From Petunia secreta (taxonomy: Eukaryota; Streptophyta; Magnoliopsida; Solanales; Solanaceae), in contig JARKIP010000010.1 in the NCBI GenBank assembly GCA_029990175.1, positions 39,860,001 to 39,924,000 of the forward strand: a stretch of 64,000 nt of DNA, given 5' to 3'. The notes below the pieces were generated by a model. The model made no database searches. It was not told where the DNA came from and worked only from the letters and a program-made list of their open reading frames with translations. How positions within the stretch are numbered: the first letter of the stretch is position 1; the number at the start of each line of letters is the position of its first letter. Of this stretch, positions 12,001 to 20,662 are shown one piece after another. The translations under genes were made by a program, and so were the position numbers.

Positions 12001-13504
12001 GTATGCCCCTAAGAGATATCTTCTGTCCCATGATACTGAATTCCATTTTTAAGTTCTTGAAGTTCCATGATATGTCCCCTAATGTAATCAACCACTGAAT
12101 TCCTAGGACCATGCTGCACCCCCCAATAGGCAACACTAGCATGTCAGATTGAAATGTTACTCCTTGCATTTTCCAAGAGAAATTCTTACAAATATACTTG
12201 CTCTGCATCTTGTTCCCATCAGCAACAGACACAGAAAATGGAGTGATAGCAGTCATGCAACAACCTAGTTTCTTGGCAGTATTGAGATCCAAGAAATTGT
12301 GAGTGCTCCCAGTATCAATGAGGATGTGCACTGCCTTGCCCTTGACTGAGGCAGTGACTCTCATGGTTCTAAAGTCATAGATGCCATTCATGGCATGTAC
12401 TGATACTTGGGGCAAAATAGCCCCTTCAGAATCTGTTTCTAGGCCCTGAGCCATCATGGTCAACAACTCTGCAGGATCAAACATGATGTCCTCCCCATTT
12501 TCCTGATCATCATACTCATCTACTTCCATAGAAAATAGCTGTCTCTTCTTTTTACACACATGACCAGGTCCATACTTTTCATCACACTGGAAACACAAGT
12601 GTTTGGCTCTTTTCTCCTCCAATTCAGCTGGGGACAAGAATCTTGGGTTCCTATAGGAGGAATTTTTGTTCTGTAGGTTAACAGGTTTTGGGTAGGCTGG
12701 GTTTGTAACAGGTTGATATTGTGGGGTGGTGTATCTGTGAGTGGTTCTGGGAGTGGCTAATAAAGGTGGTTTGGTGTCATGCTGAGGTAAACTAAGGATT
12801 TCCTCTTGAATCTTGGCTAAGCTAATAGCCATTTGCAAAGTGTTAGGGCCCAACATCTTAACAGGTAACCCAATTTCCCTTTTCAACCCCCTACAAAAAC
12901 AACTAACTACATAGTCCTCCGACAGTTCAACTCTAGTCAGTAATTCATCAAACTGATCAACATAGTCTTGTACAGAAGATACCTGTTTAAGATCCTTCAA
13001 ATCTCCCATTGGATCGTCAAACAATTCAGTGCCAAAACGAGCATACAAGGATTTGACATACTCATTCCAGCTTGGCCACTCTCTGGATAACCTAGCCTTC
13101 ATGTGAACTTGATGCCATTGCAGGGCCTTCCCTTCCAGGTGACACGAAGCTAGTTTAACCTTTGAATATTCTGGAGTTTCATCCACTTCAAAGAACTGAT
13201 CGCTCTTGTACAACCAATCCTTCAATCCTGACCCATTGAATTTAGGAAATTCTAGCTGGTGAGTCCTAGTGGGTAACTGGTAATCAGCAGGTCTTTCATG
13301 TCTTGTTGGTTCTGGGATTCTTTCAATACCATTGCTTCCTATAGCATTCATCAACAACCTCTTAAATTCCTCCATGGACTGGGCCAATTTGTCATCCACT
13401 ACTTTGCGAAGTTCATCCACAGAACCCACAATTCCTTCAACAGATCCCCTTAGTCCATCGACTTCCTTTCTAAGATCTTGAATTCGCGTGTTATGCTCTG
13501 CCAT
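9023..13504 (-). CDS. Gag-Pol polyprotein with C-terminal chromodomain
   Basis: A single ORF of 1493 residues encoding all proteins for retrotransposition. In order: N-terminal coiled coil and Gag capsid region (about 1-290); zinc knuckle CFQC...GHVC at 304-317; aspartic protease with DTGS at 397-400; reverse transcriptase (about 590-790) with the FFDD catalytic box at 746-749; RNase H with ETDAS around 892-896, TDHQS around 955 and ADALSRR near 998; integrase with zinc-binding His1081, His1088, Cys1118 and Cys1121, and the catalytic triad Asp1151, Asp1211 and Glu1247 with the canonical 35-residue spacing. A chromodomain follows at about 1443-1493 (VKWLN, DCTWEN); in chromoviruses this module directs integration to marked chromatin. 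The ATG lies 41 bases after the 5' LTR and just beyond the primer site. All expected motifs are present with no stop or frameshift, so the protein is likely functional. Confidence 0.96.
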   Translation of the reverse strand: MAEHNTRIQDLRKEVDGLRGSVEGIVGSVDELRKVVDDKLAQSMEEFKRLLMNAIGSNGIERIPEPTRHERPADYQLPTRTHQLEFPKFNGSGLKDWLYKSDQFFEVDETPEYSKVKLASCHLEGKALQWHQVHMKARLSREWPSWNEYVKSLYARFGTELFDDPMGDLKDLKQVSSVQDYVDQFDELLTRVELSEDYVVSCFCRGLKREIGLPVKMLGPNTLQMAISLAKIQEEILSLPQHDTKPPLLATPRTTHRYTTPQYQPVTNPAYPKPVNLQNKNSSYRNPRFLSPAELEEKRAKHLCFQCDEKYGPGHVCKKKRQLFSMEVDEYDDQENGEDIMFDPAELLTMMAQGLETDSEGAILPQVSVHAMNGIYDFRTMRVTASVKGKAVHILIDTGSTHNFLDLNTAKKLGCCMTAITPFSVSVADGNKMQSKYICKNFSWKMQGVTFQSDMLVLPIGGCSMVLGIQWLITLGDISWNFKNLKMEFSIMGQKISLRGIQPAAAKMVLQGKMDKLLAQPAELCMISVGVLAERQTENQPMLLAMETEVKEEAVHPEIQQLLDNYNDLFEVPTELPPHRSHDHRIILKEGTSPVNIRPYRYPAIQKDEIEKMVDELLTSGVIRSSTSPYSSPIVMVKKKDGTWRLCVDYRELNNCTIKDKFPIPVIEELLDELYGARYFSKLDLRSGYHQIRMQEEDIGKTAFRTHHGHFEFLVMPFGLTNAPSTFQSLMNNIFHSYLRKFILVFFDDILIYSSSWTDHLLHLKLAFEVLRNHTLYVKQSKCAFGVTQIEYLGHIISEQGVAMDTHKITAVLDWPLPATLKALRGFLGLTGYYRRFIKGYGSIARPLTDLLKKGQFEWSDRATLAFEKLKSAITSAPVLALPDFSREFIIETDASGEGIGAVLTQDNRPLAYFSKGLSTKNKALSAYERELLALVTAVQKWRPYLLGRHFVIKTDHQSLKFLLEQRITTPSQQKWLVKLLGYDYTITYKKGKENTVADALSRREEPAQLCSISAVQADLMQEVEQTWHTDPIIQGIIQSISRNPTSKPHYKLQAGLLTRKGKLVVGHDAEVKLKLLQYYHSSSMGGHSGITATLKRLKQDFYWKKMKQDVYAYIRSCEVCQRCKGETVAYPGLLQPLPIPEKVWQDISMDFIEGLPKAAGKEVIFVVVDRLSKAAHFMALKHPYSALDVAQIFLDNVFKLHGMPGSIVSDRDVVFTSKFWKELFKLQKVSLLTSSAYHPQTDGQIEVVNRCLECYLRCMTFEKPKDWPQWLPLAEWWYNTNYYSATNMTPYEIVYGQRPPPLLPYMPFDSQLDLVDRSLQAREATLRALKTQLERAQNRMKTQADKRRTERSYEVGDWVYVKLQPYRQLSLKAHAYQKLSAKFYGPFEILAKVGTVAYTLALPPHTKIHPTFHISQLKRRIGPQPASVTLPEVHSSSGYLMLTPEAILDRRMAKRNGRAVTQVLVKWLNAAPEDCTWENLHDLQQQFPSFHP

Positions 13505-13532
13505 TATTTCACCACAGGCCTGAGGAGCGATT

Positions 13533-13544
13533 GCTCTGATACCA
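13533..13544 (-). other. Primer-binding site for initiator Met tRNA
   Basis: The minus strand reads TGGTATCAGAGC one base inside the 5' LTR. This is the exact complement of the 3' end of plant initiator tRNA-Met, used to prime minus-strand DNA synthesis. Confidence 0.95.
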
Positions 13545-13545
13545 A

Positions 13546-13919
13546 TGATACGAACTGAATTGAAAAGAAGTAAAGAATGCAGAGTATTCTAAGGAATTGA
13601 GCCAAGAACAACTCCTGAACAAACACTCAAATGGGAGTGGAAATCAGATATAGAAGAAGAGAGAAGATATTACAATTGTACTCAATTTCTAACTAACTAA
13701 TCAGTCCTAATGAACTGCCTATTTTATAAGCTAAGAAAAGCTAAGAAGATCAAGAAAATTCTGGCGGGAGAGTTAGTTATAACTAACTCTCCAACATGTG
13801 TCCCTCACGTGCTTCTTTAACAAACTAACTGCCGTGGCTGCTGACTCAGCTTTCCTTCTTCCTCCAGTTCTTCAGCTCACTTTCTAATTCTGGAGCTTCA
13901 GCTGCATAGGATCGTATCA
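13546..13919 (-). repeat. 5' LTR of the Reina-type element
   Basis: 374 bp, carrying the promoter of the element by family analogy. It is flanked on its right by the AAGTT target duplication (13920-13924). Confidence 0.95.
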
Positions 13920-15151
13920 AAGTTCAATGGGTACTATAAAAATCCTATAAGCAAAGGGACAAGGGAGGGGGATCATTACATATACAGTACAAAATAATCA
14001 CATTACACACAACACCACACAAAACCATACATAGATCATTGCACACACACCAATAGATATACATATACCCATATACAGTAGACAAAAAACCGTTCACACA
14101 CACATATACACGCCAGGTGAAACAGGAAAGAGGAAACACCACCGTCCCCAGCGGTGGTGGAAACCACCATATACAGATACACCAAAACGCACAGAGGTTT
14201 GAACGGGGAGATCGAAACTGAGGATATCTGTTCTCTTTGATTTGGAACTGACGAGATTTGTTCTCTTTGATTTGGAACTGAAGAGGGAAACGGCGGAGTC
14301 GCAGAGACGCCGCTACTCGCAGGCAGTTGCTCCTCCTCCCTCCGCGCCATCGCCGAAAAATCATCACTGGGGCTCCTGTTCTTTTCCGTCTTCTCGATTC
14401 TTGAGCTGCTACTTAAATTGAGTAAGAAAAGGCAGTGGAGTAGCAGCGACGCTGCGGCTGTCTCTCCTTTTCCGCCATTGATTTCGTCTGGAAATTCTTC
14501 AAATATATATATGTTCGTTCTTCGCTTGTGGGTTGAATGGGTTACCGTGTTCGAAGATGAGTATTGATTATCCGGCAATGGTTTTGGTTTTGAAACGGAT
14601 TGACCCACTGTGAGAGCAATTGACCTGTACTGGGTATTGGTTTTATATTGTTCTGCTTTTGGTGGGATGGTTGATTCACTCAATTTTGAGGAGTTTGGCA
14701 TTGTCTCGATTATTCTCCTATTAACCGACTTTGAGTTGAACAGATTGTTATGCTCGTACTCAGTCTTCGCTAAAAACACGATTTTTGGGCTCCTGCAGAA
14801 ATCATCTATTGATATGAACAATACTACACTTTGTTAAAGCCTATGAAAATATTTAATTTGAGACTTTACGGATTGATTTGAACAGATACTATGGTTAATG
14901 ACATTTGGAGGCCAAAACAATCCCGTGCCATTATTTACACACCGTCCCTTTATATATCTCGAAAAACGAAAACTAGGCAATGATGATGAGTATCCACTTT
15001 GCAAAATAAGCATAGAGTGTGTAGGATCACTACCTGGCATGGCAATATGGCTGGCCACGTTGTTTGCAGTCGTATCGATGCCCTTAAACCTCTACTCGAT
15101 ACGACGAAAATATGAGCCTAAAAACCTTTACAAAATTTGTTTTCCCCTTTA

Positions 15152-15152
15152 T

Positions 15153-15187
<35 letters not shown>

Positions 15188-15190
15188 TAC
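15152..15190. repeat. (TTA)n microsatellite
   Basis: About twelve TAT/TTA trinucleotide repeats inside the Tat-like LTR. Confidence 0.9.
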
Positions 15191-15780
15191 GTTATTATAC
15201 TTTTATTTTTGCTTTATTTCATTAATTATAATACTAATTTATTTTATATTTTTGTGAGGTACGCTTGGATAAATTCTATTAAAGAACGATACATTTGGAT
15301 TGGACAACACTTTGTTACTTTTGTTTTATTTTATATTTATTTTATTCACACTAACTATTCATCTTCTTTGCGAGGAGCATTTGGGACGTGATTAACAAAG
15401 ATTGAAGACATTTGAAAAGACGAATATTTGTTTCTTATGTCATTTATTTGTGTTGTAAAATACTAGTGAAAATTGCTTGTCTTTGCTTTACTTTAACTTA
15501 TTCGAATCTTAATTATCTAGTCCGGCCGGGAACCACATTTGGTAGAATCTGAGAGGTACCTAACATCTTCCTCTTCGGTTAATTTGAACCCTTACTCAGA
15601 ATTTCTGGTTCGTAGACCAAGTTCGGAGTTAACATTAAAATTGGCTAGAAACAAAGTAGGTGCTCTAATACGCCTAATTAAAAAATATGTTATGTGGCGA
15701 CTCCAAGTCTTGCCCGTGAGTTCCAATAAGTCGAATCCTGTTTCAAACTCTAACTGGTTCGAGAAAAATGGGTGTCGACA

Positions 15781-16893
15781 GGAGCATCCTTCATTTTCTC
15801 CCCATCGACATCTTCATCGTCATCGTTTGGCTCGCCACGGTCACCCGTAATGCCTATAAGAATTTCTCTGTTAACAAGGAAAGTCAATTTTATGAGAATT
15901 AAGGAAAGAGTGAGAGAAGACACATGATGTTTGGATTTTACCTTTAAGAGAACAACTATTGGTTTCCAAGTCCTCTCATCGTTGGTGGTCTTGTCCAAAA
16001 CTCTAATCAACCACCTCTCGATGTCGGGAACCAGGTCAAACAAGACTTTGTTGGCTGAAATATGAACAAAGCATAAGGATACAGAGGGAAACTATAGACA
16101 TGAAACGAGAGTTGAATACTTACGGGTGCAGTTCCATGTGTCAGGGAGCGGATCTGCTCCCGGAGCAGTGAGCTGATATGTTGGGATAAAAATAAAACGT
16201 TGATCCCATCCCCGAAGATCATCGTCGTTATTCGAAATCAGAGCCCGTTGTCCCCATTTTTCCACGGTGATAATCCCGGCTTTGTAAACTCGAAGGTAGT
16301 ACAAAAGAAGAATATGTCGAAGTGTCAGCTCCACTTCAGCTTTCTCGGAGATCCAACGATACATGGCCACCAACCGCCATATCATTGGGGAGAGTTGCCC
16401 AACACAAACATTATACATGCGGTAGAACTCTTCGATCAGGAGACCGATCGGAAGGGTGAATCATATCGTGAAAGGATATGTTAAAACAACTGTATGGTCA
16501 CCATAAAAGGTGGCCAAAGTTGACCTTTCTGGAGGACACACAACGTCGATCACACTCTCTTTCCATCCACAATCGTCACAAACCCTGGGGATCATTTTTC
16601 GAGTAATGGCAGCAAAAATAGAATCAATGGGAATATTCCTCTTCGTCCTCACTTGGGTAGCGTTTTGATGACTAACCTTGCAGTCGTCATTATAAATAAA
16701 TTCTTCGGAAGAATCTATGTATAAAGCTTCTCCGGGCCAAAGTCCTTAGGTTTCCGTTTCTTTCCCTTCCTTTTGCCTTTAGAGGGACTAGCTAAATGGC
16801 TTGTTTAGTTACAACAACAGGCTGCGGCAGGCACAACGGAAGCAGCAATATCAGTGGTGATCGCTGGAGTAGATGTCTTTTCAGTTTCCATTT
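15781..16893 (-). pseudogene. Broken transposon-type gene with two very short introns
   Basis: On the minus strand the likely start is an ATG at 16891 (METEKTSTP), followed by frame breaks, then segments with 'RNIPIDSIFAAITRKMIP', 'MIWRLVAMYRWISEKAEVEL' and 'GWDQRFIFIPTYQL'. Two good GT-AG introns are visible: 16055-16123 (69 bp, GTAAGT...CAG) and 15868-15941 (74 bp, GTAAAA...CAG). The exon between them encodes 'FDLVPDIERWLIRVLDKTT'. The text resembles the putative plant transposon (Transposase_28-like) proteins that accompany plant retroelements, but I cannot name the family with certainty. The frame changes between 16461 and 16800 make it a pseudogene. Its downstream part is cut by the LTR end at 15780. 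Confidence 0.5.
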
Positions 16894-18780
16894 CTCGAAG
16901 ATTTCAAATAGAAGCAAAATATAAAGCACAATTTCAACTTCAAATACAAGAGATCTGCAATCAGAAGTGAAGAAATCGCAAGAAATTTTATGAAAAGTCG
17001 AAGAAAATAGAAGAGCAAAAGTTTGGAAATGGATTTTTGAGGTGTTGGGGTAGTGAGTACCTCGATAACCGGCGAAAACTGCCACCCGCACAATAGGGTG
17101 CACGTGTCTTGATGAGAATGTGAAGTGATGTTTAGGCATTTCAAATTGTAAGGTTGAGAGAGCTCCAAGTGTTTTCCCACCTAAAATTTCATGCCACTTA
17201 CCAAGATCACACGAACACTCACTTGACAAGTGGGGGGACTATCTGTACTGGTCGAAAATCGTCCGAACATATGGCGACACGTGTTCGTTGACGTGGCGAG
17301 CTCAGCATCAAAATTAGGGACAAGTTAGACGTCGTTGAGTAGAAATAGTTATCAAAGATGCCTGTTTGTTTTAGTTGATCGGGAATGATTCATTCGAAGA
17401 CACGAAATAACGTTGCAATAAATAAGCATGATCTACCAAATCCCATTTTTATCGGAAGCCTTTGAACGTGGATAAGAAATCAAATCTGCTAGTGGAGAGA
17501 CGTGCAAGTAGTGGAGTCCATCTAGGGTTGGGCTCTTAGTTATAAATACAGTTCCCTATTCACGATTGTAAAGCTACATTCTTCTGAACACAGCTTCCCT
17601 TTAAGCAATTATTATCGCTACCATCTCCATAATTAACCACCACTATCGATCATTTTCAACACCAATATTGTTATTACGCCGTAGCTATTCTGCTGTAATT
17701 TGGCTTTACTGTGGAGGAGGAATCTATTATTTTCAACGGAACACAAGCCTATGATCGCTGAATACAATAAGCTTTATCTTTTACTTTCTGTTCATTTATT
17801 GCTTATTTGATTATTTATCCATTCACTCATTTATCTCATTCATTCATCATTATTGGCATCGTTAATCAGTATAGCATATCTCGACCGGAATATCATTAGT
17901 TTTCAGTTGATTATTGATTGGTACCGTATTCGTTAGATCGGTAAATTGTAGATTGATCACCTGCTTAGTTGTTCTTAAGTTAGTAATCATATTGCCCGTT
18001 CACTCAGTTTGGTTAAGTTTGAGTACCATTGATAATTTGCTTGCTCATAATCGGTTGCTTTAATATTTGAAATTGACAAGACAATTTTTTCGTTTGCTGT
18101 GTTTGAATATTTAGTTGGTCTCATCGTTGTTCTGCTGCCATACTTATCGTCAATTTTAATATTAGTTATTCATAGTTTATTTGTCATCACTCGAATATAT
18201 CTACGTCTCGATCTCGTTTAAGCATCCATTGAAACGATCAGTCTTGTGAACGTAAAATCACCGATCACGCGTCATACTTTGATATAAAACTATCACCTAA
18301 GACTCAATGAAATATAAATTTAATTGTAATACCTGAAATTGAAATTTTTGGATATATACTTACTACTCGAAAATCACTCTTAGAAATAATGGTTTTTTTA
18401 CTATTTTTTCTGTCCATTTCAATTTTAATATGAGAAGTACTTGGATTCTCCTAGTAGAAGGTCATGCCGGTTTGTCTATCCCACTGGAGATTTAATTGGA
18501 CAATACAAAAATTAATTTAATTTTTTCTAATTAGACGTTAACTAAAAGAAGATGAATTCTATCTTTTCTCTTCTTCTTATAGCAGTTTAGTTTATTTTCT
18601 GTTTTTGGTGTTAATTTAATAACAAAAATGACATCATAGAAATTTGAAGTTTTCAAGATCCTTATGCCATACAAGGTTGTTTGTGAACATAAACAAGTTT
18701 TGGATTAAAACCTGTTCCTTTTTTAGTATTGAAGTATATTATGATTTATGATTATTTTTAGTAAATAGTTAAACAATAAA
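16894..18780. other. AT-rich intergenic or retroelement-derived DNA
   Basis: No supported gene. At 17222-17245 there is a purine-rich 'acaagtggggggactatctg' stretch like the polypurine edge of a solanaceous LTR element on the plus strand. A TATA-like 'ttataaatac' near 17540 could be the promoter of that LTR. No matching partner LTR or target duplication is visible, so I do not call an element. Minus-strand open frames here (16792-17229, 16881-17180) have no recognisable domain. Confidence 0.35.
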
Positions 18781-19274
18781 AAAATTTCAACTACTCCATG
18801 TAAACTAATTCAACTATAGGTCCAAAAAATAGCTTGGTAAAAGTTATAACCGTAAACCGTAACTTATGGAAAGTTCCAGCCAAAATTAATAAATAAATAA
18901 AACTAAAAAATAATATATAAAAAACATATGCGGTGAGGGGCGGGTGGCCGTGGGTCTTCGCGGGTACTGGTCTGCACGAGTACAAATGACATGCGGGGCA
19001 TGGCGGTTTAAATTCTGCGGGTTTACACAAAACCCGTCCTGCCCCGCACAGCCCCACATCATTTTCTATCTCTAAGTTTATGGGTTATCGGCTAAGCCCG
19101 ACTCAGGGGTATTTTAGGAATTTTCTTCTTTCACCGTCTAAAGGTTAAATACTCTTTCTTCTGGTACTTATAAGCGCGAATATATTTCTTTGACTCAGAA
19201 AAAAATTATTTTGAGGGACGTCAAACTGGAAAAAAAGTCGTTCAGTAGCTATTGTGCCCCAAGACTTAAGTTAA
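18781..19274. other. Intergenic DNA with a GC-rich patch
   Basis: AT-rich flanks surround a GC-rich stretch at about 18928-19056 made of GCGGG/CCCGC-type words ('ggggcgggtggccgtgggtc'). It resembles a short dispersed repeat, but no terminal repeats are seen. Nothing coding is supported. Confidence 0.35.
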
Positions 19275-20219
19275 GTGATTATATCCATTTCTTTGACGGC
19301 CTTTGCCCTTATGGATATTCTATTCATGCGTTCTTTATGTGAATAGCTTCCGACAGGGTGTACTTACCACGCCACAGCCTTGAAATGTATTTACATGTTA
19401 TGTTTTTTGGTTATAGGATGCTATGTTATATAATGAGTGCAAGAGTATTCCGCCTCAACTTTATATTATATTGGGTGTAGGAGTATTCTGTCCCAGGAAC
19501 AGGAGTATTTCACTCCAAATTGTATTCCCCACGAATGTAGGAGCATTTTGTTTCGAGACGGGATAATGGGCACATGTGACCTTTTTGCGTTATATTTCAT
19601 TTCATTACATACCATTATGTGTGTTGCGAGTCGTATATGATTGTTGCTCTTATTATCTGTGCACCACTTATTTGTTGGTTGTTGTTTGGTTTTGTTTTCT
19701 TGCTAGCTTGCTTATCCTTCGGGTTAGTTAGCTATTCCTCGCTTACTGGGTTCTTATGACTCACTCCTTCTTTGTTTCTTGTTGTGTCTTCTCGTTTCGG
19801 CAGATTCTGCTACAGGACCTAGCCAACCGCGCCGTGATTGAGGAGCAGTACGTTCTCAACTGTCTACAGTGAGGCTGCTTGTTCAAGGAGACCTCCAGCT
19901 GTAGATATTATAGTTTATCTTATTTTTGCTCCCTTCAGGAGATGTGTATATCTTTTGGACTTCTTAGATGGACTTCTTAGATGTCTGATCTGGGAACCTC
20001 TAAACCTATGTATATTTTGGGTAGTTAGATGTATTATTTAGAGAACTTGTATATATGTTTTATCTTTAGGAGTTATTTTGTATTGTTAAGGTTAGATTCA
20101 TTTCACTTTCAAAGTAATTCTACACCATTTATATCGATCCAGTCAATAGGTTTGCACGACAGGTCTAGGGGAGGTAGTCGGGTTGCCGCACAGCGTAGCT
20201 GAGAATCTGGGTCGTGTCA
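19275..20219 (+). repeat. Old LTR remnant related to the LTRs in the MLO introns
   Basis: Shares the phrase 'atatccatttctttg' at its left, GGAGTATT(C/T)-type repeats (19437-19560), and an end '...gggtcgtgtca' preceded by 'gacaggtctaggggaggtag'. These follow the order seen in the LTRs at 52669-55280, 58691-61191 and (reverse) 49945-52443. The start is not recognisable and no internal region or target duplication is seen, so it is a truncated copy. Confidence 0.6.
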
Positions 20220-20566
20220 AAAAGTCAAAAATATACATAGTATTTTTTTTCACTGTATGAATAAGTACGACGGGATTGTCATTATTTCTAAATGTAAGCA
20301 CTTGAAGTTTTTTTTTTTTGGATGTATGAAGTAAGGCCAGTTTGATCCTATTTCTTTATAAAATGGACTATCATTTGGTCTAATATATACATAAACATTG
20401 AGATTGTTTCTATTGTGTAGGAAGTAGTGACATTCTTTTCAGCTTCATTAAGGTGCGAATATATTTTTGTAATTATGACTTCACTCACGCACGGAGGAAT
20501 TTTTGTAATTACAAAAAGTTGTCAACTTTTAAAGACACTAATTTCAATTCATATTTTACCTATTTG

Positions 20567-20573
20567 TATAAAT
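20567..20573 (+). promoter_or_regulatory. Possible TATA box of QTRT2
   Basis: TATAAAT lies 90 bases upstream of the QTRT2 start codon in AT-rich DNA. Position fits a core promoter; there is no other support. Confidence 0.3.
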
Positions 20574-20662
20574 TCATAATGTAGGAGGCGTTTTAGCCTG
20601 GTTCTGTTGTTGGGGTTTAAGAGCCAAGGGCGCGAAGGTAGCCCTTGTAAACCGCCGGCCAT

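Larger units (their letters stand above)
8620..13919 (-). mobile_element. Intact Reina-type chromovirus (Ty3/gypsy LTR retrotransposon)
   Basis: A complete 5300 bp element on the minus strand. It has two 374 bp LTRs starting TGATACGA and ending TCGTATCA, a perfect 5 bp target duplication AAGTT at 8615-8619 and 13920-13924, an initiator-Met tRNA primer site, a polypurine tract and one uninterrupted 1493-codon gag-pol. The LTRs differ at only two positions by eye (C8735/G13661 and C8945/T13871), so insertion is recent. Short LTRs, about 5.3 kb total length, single ORF, C-terminal chromodomain and iMet primer fit the Reina clade; a phylogeny of RT would be needed to confirm. It sits inside the Tat-like 3' LTR. 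Confidence 0.93.
7079..15780 (+). repeat. 3' LTR of the Tat-like element, split by later insertions
   Basis: Starts TGTTGACACTC and ends ATGGGTGTCGACA, an imperfect inverted terminal repeat of the TGTTGACACCC...GGGTGTCGACA kind. Removing the MITE-like element (673 bp) and the Reina element with one TSD (5305 bp) leaves about 2.7 kb, a normal Tat LTR size. The right part (15520-15780) repeats the phrase order of the 1-901 LTR ('gaggtacctaacatcttcct', 'gtggcgactcc') at roughly two-thirds identity by eye. Either the two LTRs are very old or they come from different related elements. Bases 13920-14840 hold a CA-rich and then a GC-richer stretch with a ~30 bp direct repeat near 14225-14280; I see no supported gene there. 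Confidence 0.6.

Noticed and set aside
13533..13544. tRNA-Met-like sequence (also 55283-55294) and tRNA-Asp-like sequences at 38804 and 44174
   Set aside because: Only the 3' end complement of the tRNA is present, next to LTRs; these are primer-binding sites, not tRNA genes.
14036..14821. 261-codon minus-strand open frame
   Set aside because: It lies inside the Tat-like LTR, starts in AT-rich DNA, contains a tandem duplicated peptide from a 30 bp direct repeat and ends in a CA-repeat translation (Cys/Val/Tyr-rich). No domain is recognisable.
17222..18300. Possible plus-strand LTR starting near 17240
   Set aside because: There is a purine-rich edge and a TATA-like box, but no partner LTR, primer site or target duplication, so it is described only as unassigned DNA.
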